Below, in pieces: positions 52,507-62,044 of a stretch of DNA of 64,000 bases. The translations under genes were made by a program, and so were the position numbers. The first letter of the stretch is position 1. Each line of letters opens with the position of its first letter. The notes below the pieces were generated by a model. That model had not been told where the DNA came from. It searched no databases and saw only the letters and a list, made by a program, of their open reading frames with translations. This DNA is from Oryzibacter oryziterrae (lineage in GTDB: Bacteria > Pseudomonadota > Alphaproteobacteria > Rhizobiales > Pleomorphomonadaceae): NCBI RefSeq assembly GCF_021864535.1, contig NZ_JAKJIC010000007.1:62001-126000 (forward strand), read 5' to 3'.

Positions 52507-52558
52507 GGGGTATCATCATCAGGGGTATAGTGACGATACCCCCAAATTATACCCCCAG
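52507..52558. promoter_or_regulatory. Integrase arm-type repeats, right end
   Basis: GGGGTAT occurs at 52507-52513 and again near 52522-52528, followed by two ATACCCCC copies in the opposite sense (about 52537 and 52549). The same words occur at the left end of the island (28419-28459). They overlap the integrase promoter region, so the integrase may control itself. Confidence 0.55.
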
Positions 52559-52685
52559 CCCAACTTGCTCGCAAGCGAACGCCAACAAACTGCCTTGAAC
52601 GACAGTCGAGCGTTATGTCATGATTTTTAAGGAGATTTTTGACGTCTCAGTGGACTTTTCCGAACCACCGCGAACGCTCTCAAAC

Positions 52686-52715
52686 GGAAACTTGGTGCCC
52701 CAGGCCGGACTCGAA
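52686..52715. repeat. Right attachment site in tRNA-Leu
   Basis: GGAAACTTGGTGCCCC then AGGCCGGACTCGAA, 30 nt. It is the tRNA T-arm, acceptor strand and CCA plus seven bases, and matches 28338-28366 except for one C. This copy completes the functional tRNA. Confidence 0.85.
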
Positions 52716-52778
52716 CCAGCACATCCTCGCAGATAACAGATTTTGAGTCTGCCGCGTCTACCATTTCGCCACTGGGGC
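52693..52778 (-). tRNA. tRNA-Leu(CAA)
   Basis: The minus strand folds as a class II tRNA: acceptor GCCCCAG pairs with CTGGGGC followed by A and an encoded CCA; the D-arm is TGGCGAAATGGTAGACGCG; the anticodon stem GCAGA/TCTGT encloses CTCAAAA, giving anticodon CAA (codon UUG); a variable arm and the T-loop GGTTCGAGTCC follow. Its 3' end is the integration site of the CRISPR-bearing island. Confidence 0.96.
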
Positions 52779-52940
52779 AGCGGTGGCGGACTATAGCCAG
52801 AGGCGGTCGCGCGTCAATAGCCAAGCGGCGGAGAAAATGTCGATTGTGACGGTGACGAGCGCGCCGAACCGTGCGGTTAAACCAAAGTAAAGAACAAGAG
52901 CGTAAAACGAGCGAAAAAGCGCGTCAGTTGCGAGTCCGCC

Positions 52941-54125
52941 ATGCTCAATCTCGTTCGTCCCCACACGTCGCCCGAGGCAAGGGCCCGGCAACCGGACCGT
53001 TTGGGCGCCAAGCAGTTGGCCGTGCTGGGCCATGAGTTGCGCAATCCCTTGGCCGCCGTCAGCGCACTGACCGAGCTTCTGGCGCACAAGCCGCTGGATG
53101 CCGACACCGCAAATCTCGTGCAGCTCATCCGCCTTGCCACCACGCAAGCCATTGGCGTCGCCGAGAATTTCGTGACCGATGGAGCCCTTTCGGCCGGGCG
53201 GCTGCGCCTCAACCCCACTGACGTGGAGCCCGCGGCGATGGCGCGCGAGGTGGCCGGCCTGTTCGCCCCCGTGCTGCAGCTCAATGGCCGCGCCATCCAC
53301 GTGGAGATTGCCCGCGGAACGCCGAAGACGATCGTCACCGATCCTGTCCGCCTGCGGCAGGTGCTCCTCAATCTCGTCTCCAACGCCATCAAGGCGAGCG
53401 CGGACGGCAACATCACCTTGCGCGTCACCAAGGCGCCCAAGCGCATGCGCATCGCCTTCGAAGTGGAAGACACCGGACCGGGCCTGCCCGACGATTTCGC
53501 CATCGTTCCCTTCCAGGCATCGGCCAACCCCACGGGCACCGGCCTCGGTCTCTGGATTTCCTCCTCCATCAGCAAGGCTCTCGGCGGCGGCCTCGAGTTT
53601 GGCTCGGCCGACAGCGGCGGCACCATCGCCCGTCTGTCGATCCATCGCGCCCTCGACCGCCTGCTCGGCCGCAAGACCCAGCGCCAGGGCAAGCCGGCCG
53701 AGCCCGCGCCTGCGGATGCCGATGACATCAGCGCGGCGGATGCCGACGGTCCCTTGAAGGCGCTGGTGGTTGACGACAGCCCGGTCGCCTGCATGCTGAT
53801 GACCGCCATCCTCGAATCCTTCGGCATCACCGCCCTGCTCGCCGCCTCCGGCGAGGAAGCCCTGACACAGCTGGAGACCGAACAGCCCGACGTGATCTTC
53901 ATGGACTGGGCCCTGCGCCAGGAGACCGGCGAGGACGTCATCAACCTCCTGGCCGACAGTTGCGGCGGTACGCTGCCGCCGGTGATCGTGACCTCGGCCA
54001 GCGAACAGGTGCCCTACAATCCGCATGTGAAGGCCTTTCTGCGCAAGCCCTTCACCCCGCGCGAACTCTACGCCCTGCTGGAAGACGTGTTGTCCGCCGA
54101 CGGCCGCAGCGTTCTGGCCGGCTGA
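52941..54125 (+). CDS. Cytosolic hybrid histidine kinase with receiver domain
   Basis: A 394-residue protein without membrane helices. The kinase core has H31 in LGHELRNPLAA, the N-box LVSNAIKAS, and ATP-lid motifs DTGPGLPDD and GTGLGLWIS. A linker rich in Ala, Pro and Asp leads to a receiver domain (about residues 272-394) with VVDDSPVA, D322 in FMDWALRQETGED and K in LRKPFTPRE. The output is unknown; a phosphorelay partner is expected elsewhere. A flippase gene follows by about 30 bp. The 162 bp to the tRNA show no gene. Confidence 0.85.
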   Translation: MLNLVRPHTSPEARARQPDRLGAKQLAVLGHELRNPLAAVSALTELLAHKPLDADTANLVQLIRLATTQAIGVAENFVTDGALSAGRLRLNPTDVEPAAMAREVAGLFAPVLQLNGRAIHVEIARGTPKTIVTDPVRLRQVLLNLVSNAIKASADGNITLRVTKAPKRMRIAFEVEDTGPGLPDDFAIVPFQASANPTGTGLGLWISSSISKALGGGLEFGSADSGGTIARLSIHRALDRLLGRKTQRQGKPAEPAPADADDISAADADGPLKALVVDDSPVACMLMTAILESFGITALLAASGEEALTQLETEQPDVIFMDWALRQETGEDVINLLADSCGGTLPPVIVTSASEQVPYNPHVKAFLRKPFTPRELYALLEDVLSADGRSVLAG

Positions 54126-54157
54126 AGCCCCTTGGCCGGCACGCCGAAGGAAACTTG

Positions 54158-55546
54158 ATGCTCACTCCCTTCAAGTTCCTGCCTGGGATCCTGCGCGCTC
54201 CGCTCGAAGCATTGCGCCGCGCCGTGCCGCAGAGCGCAGGCACGGCGCTGGCTGCCTTCTGCATTCGTGTCGCCGGCGCCGCCATTGCCTATCTCACCCA
54301 GATCCTGCTCGCCCGCTGGCTGGGGGCCGCAGAATATGGCCTCTATGTCGTGATCTACGTCTGGATCACCATCCTGAGCCAGATCGGCAACCTCGGCTTT
54401 TCGAGCGCCGCCATCCGCTTTGTCCCGGAATACCGCACCCGCAACGAGCCGGCCCTGCTGCGCGGCTTCCTGCGGGTGAGCCGCCTGTCGGCCCTCGCCT
54501 TTTCGTCCCTGTTTCTGATCGCCGGCGGCGTCGCGGTCGCCGTGGCACCGACGGGATTGTTCCCGAGCAACACCGCCGTGCTGCTCGCCGGCGGCCTCAC
54601 CCTGCCGCTCTTCTGTCTGACGGAGGTGCAGGATGGTCTGGCGCGGGCCTATAACTGGATATCCCTCGCCTTCGGCCCAACCTATATCTGGCGGCCGCTG
54701 CTGATCATCGCCCTGCTGGCCGCAGCGCTCGGCGCCGGCATCGAGGCCACCGCCCTGACCGCCTGCATCGTCACGGCCGTGGCCACCTGGATCACGGCGC
54801 TGACGCAGGCCGTGGCAATCTGGCGCCGCCACCCGGTCGAGGCCGGCCCCGCGGCCTATGATCTCCGCCACTGGTTCGCCACCGCCTTGCCGATTCTCGC
54901 GGCGGACGGCTTCTATGTGCTGCTGACCTCGGTCGACGTGGTGATGGTCTCCTGGCTTGCCGGACCGAAAGAGGTGGCGATCTATTATGCCGCCACCAAG
55001 ACGCTGGCACTGGTCCATTTCGTCTATTACGCGGTGCGCGCCGCCTCCGGCCCGCGATTCTCGGCCTTGTTCCACGGGGGCCAGCAGGAGGATCTCGCGC
55101 GCTTTGTCCGGCAGACGGTACGCTGGACCTTCTGGCCGTCCGTCGGTGTCTCCATCGTCGTCCTCGCCTTCGGGCGCCTGCTGCTCAGCCTGTTCGGCGG
55201 CGACTTTGTCGAAGGCTCCATGGTACTCGCCATCCTCGTCACCGGCATTCTCGCCCGCGCTTCCGTCGGAACCTCCGAAACGCTGCTGACCATGGCCGGT
55301 CACCAACGTGCGGTCGCCGGCATCTTCGGCATCGCCTTCCTGTGCAATCTTCTGTTCTGCAGCCTGCTGATTCCGCAGTTTGGTCTGCTGGGCGCAGCCA
55401 CCGGCACGGCACTGTCCCTTGCCGTCGAAGCAGGCCTTGTCGCAACGGCCGTACATAAGTATTTTGACATAAGTGTCTGGATCTTCCATCCGGACAACTG
55501 GTCCGCGCGTCCTGCGGGCGAAGAGCGCGCGGATGACGAAATATGA
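54158..55546 (+). CDS. Polysaccharide/lipid flippase (MATE/Wzx-like)
   Basis: A 462-residue membrane protein with about 12-14 hydrophobic segments, of the oligosaccharide flippase or MurJ/Wzx superfamily. Typical features are the first helices FCIRVAGAAIAYLTQILLARWLGAAEYG (the L-A-R-W-L-G loop), YVVIYVWITILSQIGNLGFSSAAIRFVPEYR and the late LLGAATGTALSLAVEA. It probably exports a lipid-linked sugar for a surface polysaccharide. GAAGGA lies before the ATG at 54158. It overlaps the acyltransferase gene by four bases (ATGA). Confidence 0.85.
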   Translation: MLTPFKFLPGILRAPLEALRRAVPQSAGTALAAFCIRVAGAAIAYLTQILLARWLGAAEYGLYVVIYVWITILSQIGNLGFSSAAIRFVPEYRTRNEPALLRGFLRVSRLSALAFSSLFLIAGGVAVAVAPTGLFPSNTAVLLAGGLTLPLFCLTEVQDGLARAYNWISLAFGPTYIWRPLLIIALLAAALGAGIEATALTACIVTAVATWITALTQAVAIWRRHPVEAGPAAYDLRHWFATALPILAADGFYVLLTSVDVVMVSWLAGPKEVAIYYAATKTLALVHFVYYAVRAASGPRFSALFHGGQQEDLARFVRQTVRWTFWPSVGVSIVVLAFGRLLLSLFGGDFVEGSMVLAILVTGILARASVGTSETLLTMAGHQRAVAGIFGIAFLCNLLFCSLLIPQFGLLGAATGTALSLAVEAGLVATAVHKYFDISVWIFHPDNWSARPAGEERADDEI

Positions 55547-56667
55547 CCGAGCCCCCCCAGCCAGCGCCGTCGCTCGCCTTTCGCTGCGAACCGCTGGAAA
55601 CCGCCATTTACTCCATGGAACGCTGGTACGAACTCGCCGACACGGCGATCGAACCCAACATGTTCATGGAGCCCGCCTTCGTCGCCACCGCTGCCGGGCG
55701 CATCGAGCCCGCAGAATGGCTGATTGCCTCCGTCGGCCGGGAGGACGATCCCTTGAGCGGGCTGCTGGTGGTGCGCGAGCGCAGCGGCCTGCCCGGCTAT
55801 CTGCCTCCCTGGCTCGATGGCTTCAGCAGCGCCTACGGCCCACTGGGGACGCCCCTGCTGCGGCAACCGCACGATGGCGCCGCGCTTGTGGAGGGCCTTG
55901 CCACGCTCGCTCCCCTGCTGCGCCTGCGGGACGTCAACCTCGATGGACCGGTCGCTCGCGGTCTGCTGGACACCCTCAAGGCACGCAACTGTCACGTGGT
56001 GACCATCGGCGAACACGCCCGCGCGGAACTCGACGCCGGCGCCACACCGGACAAGGCACTCGGCAACGACCTGAAGGGCCGACGGCGCCACGATCTCAAT
56101 CGCCGCCTGCAACGGCTTGAAGAGACCGGCCCGGTCACCTGGAAGCTGGCCACCTCGGAGACCGACGTCGATCACGCCCTCGGGGCCTTCCTGCGCCTCG
56201 AGGCCGGTGGCTGGCGCAAGCGATCGGGGCTGGCAGCGCATTTCAAGCGGTTGGATTTCGCCCAGCGCTTCCTGCCGGAGCAGGCCCGCCGGGGTCGCGT
56301 CCGTTGCGACGTCCTGCTGCATCGTGGCACGCAGGTGGGCGTGCTGATCAGCCTGATCGCCGGCCGGCAAGCCGCCATCTGGAAAGTGGCGCATGACGCC
56401 GACGCCGCCTTCGCCTCGCCCGGCGCCCAGGTGCTGGCCCACGCGACCGAGGCCTTTCTCGCCAGTCCCGACATCGACCGCGTCGACAGCCTTGCCGTCG
56501 AGGGCCATCCCCTCATCGAGCGGCAATGGGCCGGCCGCAAGCGCATGGGCACGCTGATCGCGGCGCTCGATCCCGATGCCAACGATCTCGTCGATCGCCT
56601 GGCAGATGTAATTAGCCGGATAAATAACATGCGAACCAGCCTGCGCAACCTGCTTCGCCGGTCATGA
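55543..56667 (+). CDS. GNAT/CelD-like acyltransferase
   Basis: A 374-residue protein of the BioF2-like/CelD GNAT family found in exopolysaccharide clusters. The signature is in the C-terminal half: FLRLEAGGWRKRSGLA, then a GNAT core with AIWKVAHDADAAFASPGAQVLAHATEAFL. It may add an acyl group to a polysaccharide unit, in line with the flippase it overlaps. Its 3' end overlaps the convergent acyl-CoA synthetase gene by six bases. No signal peptide is visible. Confidence 0.78.
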   Translation: MTEPPQPAPSLAFRCEPLETAIYSMERWYELADTAIEPNMFMEPAFVATAAGRIEPAEWLIASVGREDDPLSGLLVVRERSGLPGYLPPWLDGFSSAYGPLGTPLLRQPHDGAALVEGLATLAPLLRLRDVNLDGPVARGLLDTLKARNCHVVTIGEHARAELDAGATPDKALGNDLKGRRRHDLNRRLQRLEETGPVTWKLATSETDVDHALGAFLRLEAGGWRKRSGLAAHFKRLDFAQRFLPEQARRGRVRCDVLLHRGTQVGVLISLIAGRQAAIWKVAHDADAAFASPGAQVLAHATEAFLASPDIDRVDSLAVEGHPLIERQWAGRKRMGTLIAALDPDANDLVDRLADVISRINNMRTSLRNLLRRS

Positions 56668-58287
56668 GTTGTCGCGGAAATGGCGCCGGATCAGCTTGCC
56701 GGACGTGGTGATGGGGATGTGATCGACGAAATCCAGTTCGCGCGGATATTCGTGTGCCGACAGCCGCGAGCGCACGTGCAGCTGGATCTCCTGCCGCAAC
56801 ACGTCAGACGGCACTTGGCCCTCGTTGAGCACGACGAAGCCCTTGACGATCTCCGTTCGGATCGGGTCGGGCTTGCCGACGGCGACCGCCAGCCGCACGG
56901 CCGGATGCGACATCAGGCAGTCCTCGATCTCCCCTGGACCGATGCGATAGCCTGAGGAGGTGATCACGTCGTCGTCGCGGCCGATGAAGTGGAAATAGCC
57001 GTCCTCATCCATCATCGCCGTGTCGCCGGTGGTCATCCAGTCGCCCTTGAACTTGGCAGCGGTTGCCTCGGGATCGCCGGCATAGCCGAGGAACATCACC
57101 GGATCGGGCCGTGCGACGGCGATCTCGCCGGCGGTGCCCGGCGGAACCTCCTTGCCAGCCTCGTCGATGATCGCAACCACATGGCCGGGGATCGCCTTGC
57201 CCGTGGCGCCGGCGCGACCGCAGCCGAGCGCATGCGCCGAACCGATCACCGCATTGCACTCGGTCTGCCCGTAGAACTCGTTGACCGGAAAGCCGAAGGC
57301 CTCGGCGGCCCAGTCATAGGCTTCGCGCCCCAGCGCTTCGCCTGCCGAACCGATGGCCCGCAGCGCAAGCGGGTGGCGCCCGCGGATGTCACCCAGCTGC
57401 CGCATCAACTTGAGCGCCGTCGGCGGCAGGAAGCTGTTGGTGACCCGATGCGTCGCCATCAGCTTGAGGGCGAGATCCGGATCGAACTTGTCGAAGCGAT
57501 GGGCCAGCACGGGAACACCGGCATGGAGCGCCGGCAACAGCGCGTTGAGGAGCCCGCCCGCCCAGGCCCAGTCGGCCGGCGTCCACATGAGATCGCCCGG
57601 CCGCCCCAGCATGTCCTGCGCCAGATTGATGCCCGGCAGATGCCCAGCCAGAACCGATTGGCCGTGCAGGGCCGGCTTGGGATTGCCCGTTGTGCCCGAG
57701 GTGAAGATCATCAGCGCCGGATCGAGCGGCCCGCTGCCAACCGGCGTGAAGGCATCCGATGCCGCCTCGATGAGGGCGGTCCAGCCAAGGGACGAGGGGC
57801 CGACGCCATCGGTGGTGATCACACGGGCGAGCGCTGGCAAGCCGCTCCTGAGCGGCTCGATCCGTTCCGCCCCGGCCACCGTGGTGACCACCGCCTTCAC
57901 CTCGGCCCGCCGCAGCCGATATTCCAGCGCGTCGGCGCCGAACAGGATGGACAGCGGCAGGGCCACAAGCCCGCCCTTGTAGGCCGCCACATGCGTTGTC
58001 ACCGCCTCGACGGTCTGCGGCAACAGGATTGCCACGCGATCGCCGACACCGAGCCCCAGTGCCGCGAGGGTGTTGCAGAGGCGGTTGGAGGTGAGCGCCA
58101 GCTCCCGAAAGCTGGTCAGCCCATGCCGGCCGTCGTCTGCGTGGGTGATGATGGCGACGCGATCCGGATCGCGGACGGCCCAGGCGTCGGCCACGTCGAC
58201 GCCCATGTTGAGACGCTCGCCGAGCGACCAGCGAAAGGCCTTGCGATAGTCATCGAAGGCCGTCCATTTCTGCAGATTGTCAGCCAT
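56662..58287 (-). CDS. Acyl-CoA synthetase (AMP-binding enzyme)
   Basis: A 541-residue adenylate-forming enzyme that activates a carboxylic acid as the CoA thioester. Motifs in order: P-loop IFTSGTTGNPKPALHG, NEFYGQTECN, GDWMTTGDTAMMDEDGYFHFIGR, GYRIGPGEIE and the catalytic lysine region TTSGKLIRR. The substrate chain length cannot be told; acetyl- to medium-chain are possible. GAGGAGG lies eight bases before the ATG at 58287, which excludes the longer frame. Confidence 0.92.
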   Translation of the reverse strand: MADNLQKWTAFDDYRKAFRWSLGERLNMGVDVADAWAVRDPDRVAIITHADDGRHGLTSFRELALTSNRLCNTLAALGLGVGDRVAILLPQTVEAVTTHVAAYKGGLVALPLSILFGADALEYRLRRAEVKAVVTTVAGAERIEPLRSGLPALARVITTDGVGPSSLGWTALIEAASDAFTPVGSGPLDPALMIFTSGTTGNPKPALHGQSVLAGHLPGINLAQDMLGRPGDLMWTPADWAWAGGLLNALLPALHAGVPVLAHRFDKFDPDLALKLMATHRVTNSFLPPTALKLMRQLGDIRGRHPLALRAIGSAGEALGREAYDWAAEAFGFPVNEFYGQTECNAVIGSAHALGCGRAGATGKAIPGHVVAIIDEAGKEVPPGTAGEIAVARPDPVMFLGYAGDPEATAAKFKGDWMTTGDTAMMDEDGYFHFIGRDDDVITSSGYRIGPGEIEDCLMSHPAVRLAVAVGKPDPIRTEIVKGFVVLNEGQVPSDVLRQEIQLHVRSRLSAHEYPRELDFVDHIPITTSGKLIRRHFRDNS

Positions 58288-58360
58288 TTGCCCGATCCTC
58301 CTCGATCGGTTCGCGGCTGCGAATGTGCACTTGTGCGGCGCACAAATCAAGGACCCGCCG

Positions 58361-59599
58361 CTACACCCTTCGCCCTAGCATCGCGCGCCGGCGTTCGCCC
58401 AAGAAGGCGCGAACCGCAGGGTCCGTGGCAAGACAAAGCGCACGGTCATAGGCGCGATCTGCCTGCTCGACCTGCCCAAGCCGATCGTGGAACGCCGCAC
58501 GCGCCGCCCAATAGGGCTGGTAGTCCGCTGCCAGGCTCTCGTCGATGGCGGCCAGCGCTTGGCCTGCCCGGTCAAGATCATCCATCGCCAGAAGGCATGC
58601 GAGCCGACCGACCAGCGCCCCGACACTCGGCGCGAGCGCGACAAGCCCGTCGTAGAGCAGAATCATCGCGTCATCGGGCACCACCGAGCCCAGGCGCCGG
58701 CAGGCGTGAGCCGACTGGATCGCCGCCTCCAGCTGGAAACGTCCCGGCACCCCAAATCGCGACGCCGCAAGCAGGAGCCTTTCGGCTTCGGCGATCATCC
58801 CGGCGTCCCAAAGCGCGACGTCCTGAGCATCGAGCGGCACATAGCCGATCTCGGGGTGAAAGCGCGCCTTCCGCCTTGCGGTGCCATGCAGCATCAGCGC
58901 GAGCAGTCCCTTGACCTCCGGCTGATCGGGCAGCAGCCCGTCGACCACGCGCGCCAGCGACAGCGCCTCCTCGCCGAGCCAGCGCATGCGGAGATCGGCA
59001 CCGGCAATGTCGTCCTGTGCCGCACCGAAAGCCACGTAGATGGCGTCGAGCACGCCTGCCAGCCGCTCGGCCAGGCGACCGGACTCGGGGATCTCGAAGG
59101 CAATGCCGGCCGCCTTGATCTTTGCTTTCGCGCGCGACAGCCGCTGCCCCATGGTTGCGGGCGCGACGAGAAAGGCGGCGGCAATGGCCGCCGCGTCGAA
59201 GCCGAGCACCACCTGCAGCATCAAGGGCGCGTGCACGGCGGGATCGATGGCCGGATGGGCGCAGGCGAACATCAGCTCCAGCCGCCAATCCGGCAGGCGG
59301 TCAACCTCCCCGCCGAGATGGTCGCCGACCGACAGCAGCGGCAACAGCGACAGCGCCGCCTGCGCCGTTTCGCGCCGCCGTCCGCTGTCGATCAACCGAC
59401 GCCGCGCCGTCGTCATCAACCACGCCTCCGGCGACACGGGGACGCCGGTTTCGCCCCAGCGCTCCAGCGCGATCCGGAAGGCATCGGCCAGCGCGTCTTC
59501 GGCAGCCGCGACATCGCGCGACTGCCGGCTGAGAAAGGCGACCAGTCGCCCGTAGCTCGTGCGGGCGACCCGCTCCACTTCGGCTGCGGGCGAGACCAT
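58361..59599 (-). CDS. ECF sigma factor with C-terminal extension (ECF42-like)
   Basis: A 412-residue RNA polymerase sigma factor. The sigma-2 region (VAAAEDALADAFRIALERWGETGVPVSPEAWLMTTARRRLID) and sigma-4 region (QVVLGFDAAAIAAAFLVAPATMGQRLSRAK) are followed by about 220 residues of helical repeats (DUF6596-type), as in the ECF42 group that pairs with YCII/DGPF proteins instead of an anti-sigma factor. The ATG at 59599 is one base after the stop of the YCII gene upstream, indicating coupling; a TTG at 59617 is possible. Confidence 0.87.
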   Translation of the reverse strand: MVSPAAEVERVARTSYGRLVAFLSRQSRDVAAAEDALADAFRIALERWGETGVPVSPEAWLMTTARRRLIDSGRRRETAQAALSLLPLLSVGDHLGGEVDRLPDWRLELMFACAHPAIDPAVHAPLMLQVVLGFDAAAIAAAFLVAPATMGQRLSRAKAKIKAAGIAFEIPESGRLAERLAGVLDAIYVAFGAAQDDIAGADLRMRWLGEEALSLARVVDGLLPDQPEVKGLLALMLHGTARRKARFHPEIGYVPLDAQDVALWDAGMIAEAERLLLAASRFGVPGRFQLEAAIQSAHACRRLGSVVPDDAMILLYDGLVALAPSVGALVGRLACLLAMDDLDRAGQALAAIDESLAADYQPYWAARAAFHDRLGQVEQADRAYDRALCLATDPAVRAFLGERRRAMLGRRV

Positions 59600-59600
59600 G

Positions 59601-59957
59601 TCAGTTCGGTCCGACAATGGCGGGGCGCACCTCCATCACGCCACCGTCAGCGATCGGGGACTTTCCCGCCCATTCGATCGCCTTGTCGAGGTCAGGCACA
59701 TCGATCTGGAAGAAGCCCGCCAGTTGTTCCTTGCTGTCCGCGAACGGCCCATCCTGCACCTGAACCTTGCCAGCCGCCTTGCGCACGGCGGTCGCCGTCT
59801 CAGGCAGTTGCAGGCCCGCGCCGCCGGCGAAGACACCGGCGTCCACCAGCGCCTTGGCATAGGCGCCCCAGGCGCCCATATACGGGCCGCAGCGTGCCGG
59901 ATCGCGCAAGGTCGCAAGACCTTCAGGCCCTTCGTGCACAACCAGTACATATTTCAT
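59601..59957 (-). CDS. YCII-domain (DGPF) protein
   Basis: A 118-residue YCII-related protein. The name motif is present (VQDGPFADSKEQLAGFF), preceded by MKYVLVVHEGPEG and the segment WGAYAKALVDAGVFAGGAGL. Such proteins are consistently encoded with ECF42 sigma factors and are thought to be part of the same regulatory unit; a catalytic role is not known. It is directly upstream of the sigma factor gene. Confidence 0.87.
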   Translation of the reverse strand: MKYVLVVHEGPEGLATLRDPARCGPYMGAWGAYAKALVDAGVFAGGAGLQLPETATAVRKAAGKVQVQDGPFADSKEQLAGFFQIDVPDLDKAIEWAGKSPIADGGVMEVRPAIVGPN

Positions 59958-60166
59958 CTCTGTGCTCCCTCAAGGATTCGGACATGATCTCTGTCCGCCA
60001 CTATGACGCAGCGCCGACCGTCATTTCGACAGCGCGCGCGCCCGGCGGCAGACTTTTTTTGCCGTCGTCCCGATGTCCCCCGGACATTTGACCCAGACGG
60101 CCTCCCTCCGGACAAAGTGTCGCCGCAGACAAGAGCCACCGCCATCCGCGAAATCGTGAAGAGCCG

Positions 60167-60181
60167 TTAACCATTCGTTGG
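60167..60181 (+). promoter_or_regulatory. CtrA-like half box upstream of the CAP lipoprotein
   Basis: TTAACCATTCGTTGG contains TTAA-N7-TTGG, a partial match to the CtrA consensus, and shares the words TAACCATTCG with the box at 19068. It is about 50 bp before the GTG start at 60232, near where a promoter should be. Confidence 0.3.
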
Positions 60182-60231
60182 GTCTCTTCGTGCCAAACCC
60201 GGCTCACGTATCCTGAAACCCGGAGTTCTCC

Positions 60232-60834
60232 GTGTCCTACCGCGCCCTTCTGCTCGCCGCCGCCGCGGCTCTCTCGCTTGCCGCCTGCCAGAGCGAGCCG
60301 CCGCCGAGCCCCAAGCCCAGCTTCTACGAGGATCTGGCCTCGCCCACCGCCCAGATCGACCAGCGCAAGATGCTGGAGATGATCAACCAGTATCGCGCCC
60401 AGTCGGGCATTGCGCCGCTGCAGCTCGATCCGCGCCTCAGCCAGATCGCCGCCGACTATGCGCGCAAGATGGCCGCCCTCGACGACCACGGCCACAATGT
60501 CGACGGCCATTCCATGCTGGGCGACCGGCTGAAGTCCTACGGCTATGCCTTCGCCAATGCCGGCGAGAATGTCGCGGCCGGCTATCACACCATCGCCGAA
60601 GCCTTCTCCGGCTGGCGCCAGTCGCCGCCGCATGACCGCGGCATGAAGGACCCGGAGATGACCTTGATGGGCATCGGCACGGCCTACAACCCCAACTCCA
60701 AGTACAAGGTGTTCTGGAGCCTGATCTTCGCCCATCCGCCGATCACTCCGCCGGGCGCCCCCGTCGCCGCCGCCGTGATGCCGGTGACGCCGGGCAAGAC
60801 CACCGTCACCTTCGGCGGTGCCGTGGTCAACTGA
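60232..60834 (+). CDS. CAP/SCP-domain lipoprotein
   Basis: A 200-residue predicted lipoprotein: a short signal helix ends in LAAC, followed by a CAP (cysteine-rich secretory/PR-1-like) domain with [45 protein letters not shown] and [32 protein letters not shown]. Bacterial CAP proteins are secreted and their role is largely unknown. GTG at 60232 is chosen because CGGAG lies seven bases upstream and it opens directly into the signal sequence. A strong terminator follows. Confidence 0.85.
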   Translation: MSYRALLLAAAAALSLAACQSEPPPSPKPSFYEDLASPTAQIDQRKMLEMINQYRAQSGIAPLQLDPRLSQIAADYARKMAALDDHGHNVDGHSMLGDRLKSYGYAFANAGENVAAGYHTIAEAFSGWRQSPPHDRGMKDPEMTLMGIGTAYNPNSKYKVFWSLIFAHPPITPPGAPVAAAVMPVTPGKTTVTFGGAVVN

Positions 60835-60840
60835 GCCCCG

Positions 60841-60880
60841 GCAAAGGGAGAAGCCGGCCGAGGTCGGCTTTTCCCTTTGC
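60841..60880 (+). terminator. Rho-independent terminator of the CAP lipoprotein gene
   Basis: GCAAAGGGA-G-AAGCCG pairs with CGGCTTT-TCCCTTTGC, giving a long stem with a small GCCGAGGT loop, seven bases after the stop codon. It separates the gene from hisC. Confidence 0.8.
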
Positions 60881-60940
60881 TTTCAGCCGTCCGTCGCCTA
60901 TGAAGAGCGCCATAGCCTTCAGCCCTCGGACCGCTCTCCC

Positions 60941-62044
60941 ATGACCGACACCGCTCTTCGCCCGACCCCTCGCTCCGGCATCCTCGACATCGACATCTAC
61001 GTGCCCGGCGCCTCCAAGGCCGCCCCTGGCAAGAAGCTGCACAAGCTGTCGTCGAACGAAACGCCGCTCGGACCGAGCCCCAAGGCGATCGAAGCCTATG
61101 GCGACGTGGCCCGCGCGCTGGAACTCTACCCGGACGGCAACTCGACCGCTCTCCGCGCCGCCATCGCCGATACCCACGGCCTCAACGTCGATCGCATCAT
61201 CTGCGGCAACGGCTCGGATGAACTCCTGCACCTGCTGGCCGAGTGCTACCTGTCGCCGGGCGACGAGGGCATCTTCACCGAACATGGCTTCCTGGTCTAT
61301 CGCATCGCCATCCTGGCGGCTGGTGCCACGCCGATCGTGGTGCCCGAGCGCAACCTGACCACCGATGTCGACGCCATCCTCGCCGCGGTCACCCCGCGCA
61401 CCCGCATCGTCTTCCTGGCCAATCCCAACAATCCCACCGGCACCTATATCCCCATGTCGGAAGTGCGCCGCCTGCACGCTGGCCTGCCGGGCAACGTGCT
61501 CCTGGTGCTGGACGCCGCTTATGCGGAATATGTCCGCCGCAACGACTATGAGAGCGGCCTCGAGCTGGTCGCCTCCTCGGGCAACGTGGTGATGACCCGC
61601 ACCTTCTCAAAGGTCTACGGCCTTGCCGCTCTGCGCATCGGCTGGGCCTACGGCCCCGACGCCATCATCGGCGTGCTCAACCGCGTGCGCGGCCCCTTCA
61701 ACCTGTCCGCCGCCGCCATCGCCGCCGGCGCCGCCGCGGTCAAGGACAAGGCTTTCATCGCCGCCGCTGTCGATCATAACGAGACCTGGAACGGCTGGCT
61801 GACGGCCGAACTAACCAAGCTCGGCCTCAAGGTCACCCCGTCGGTCGGCAACTTCCTGTTGGTGCATTTTCCTGAAGGCGCCAGGAATGCCGACGCCGCC
61901 AACGAGCATCTGCTCAGCGAGGGCATCGTGGTGCGCAAGGTGGCAAGCTACGGCCTGCCCGGCGCCCTGCGCATGACCATCGGCTCGGAAGAGGCCAATC
62001 GCGCCATCATCGCCGCGCTGACCGCATTCATGGGCGGCAAGTGA
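60941..62044 (+). CDS. hisC: Histidinol-phosphate aminotransferase
   Basis: PLP-dependent aminotransferase of 367 residues that makes histidinol phosphate; in this context it may also use aromatic substrates. It has [15 protein letters not shown] at the N-terminus, [29 protein letters not shown] and the PLP lysine K224 in [16 protein letters not shown]. The ATG at 60941 matches the family start. The next gene, for prephenate dehydrogenase, overlaps its stop (TGATG), and the hisC-tyrC pairing suggests a role in tyrosine as well as histidine synthesis. Confidence 0.93.
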   Translation: MTDTALRPTPRSGILDIDIYVPGASKAAPGKKLHKLSSNETPLGPSPKAIEAYGDVARALELYPDGNSTALRAAIADTHGLNVDRIICGNGSDELLHLLAECYLSPGDEGIFTEHGFLVYRIAILAAGATPIVVPERNLTTDVDAILAAVTPRTRIVFLANPNNPTGTYIPMSEVRRLHAGLPGNVLLVLDAAYAEYVRRNDYESGLELVASSGNVVMTRTFSKVYGLAALRIGWAYGPDAIIGVLNRVRGPFNLSAAAIAAGAAAVKDKAFIAAAVDHNETWNGWLTAELTKLGLKVTPSVGNFLLVHFPEGARNADAANEHLLSEGIVVRKVASYGLPGALRMTIGSEEANRAIIAALTAFMGGK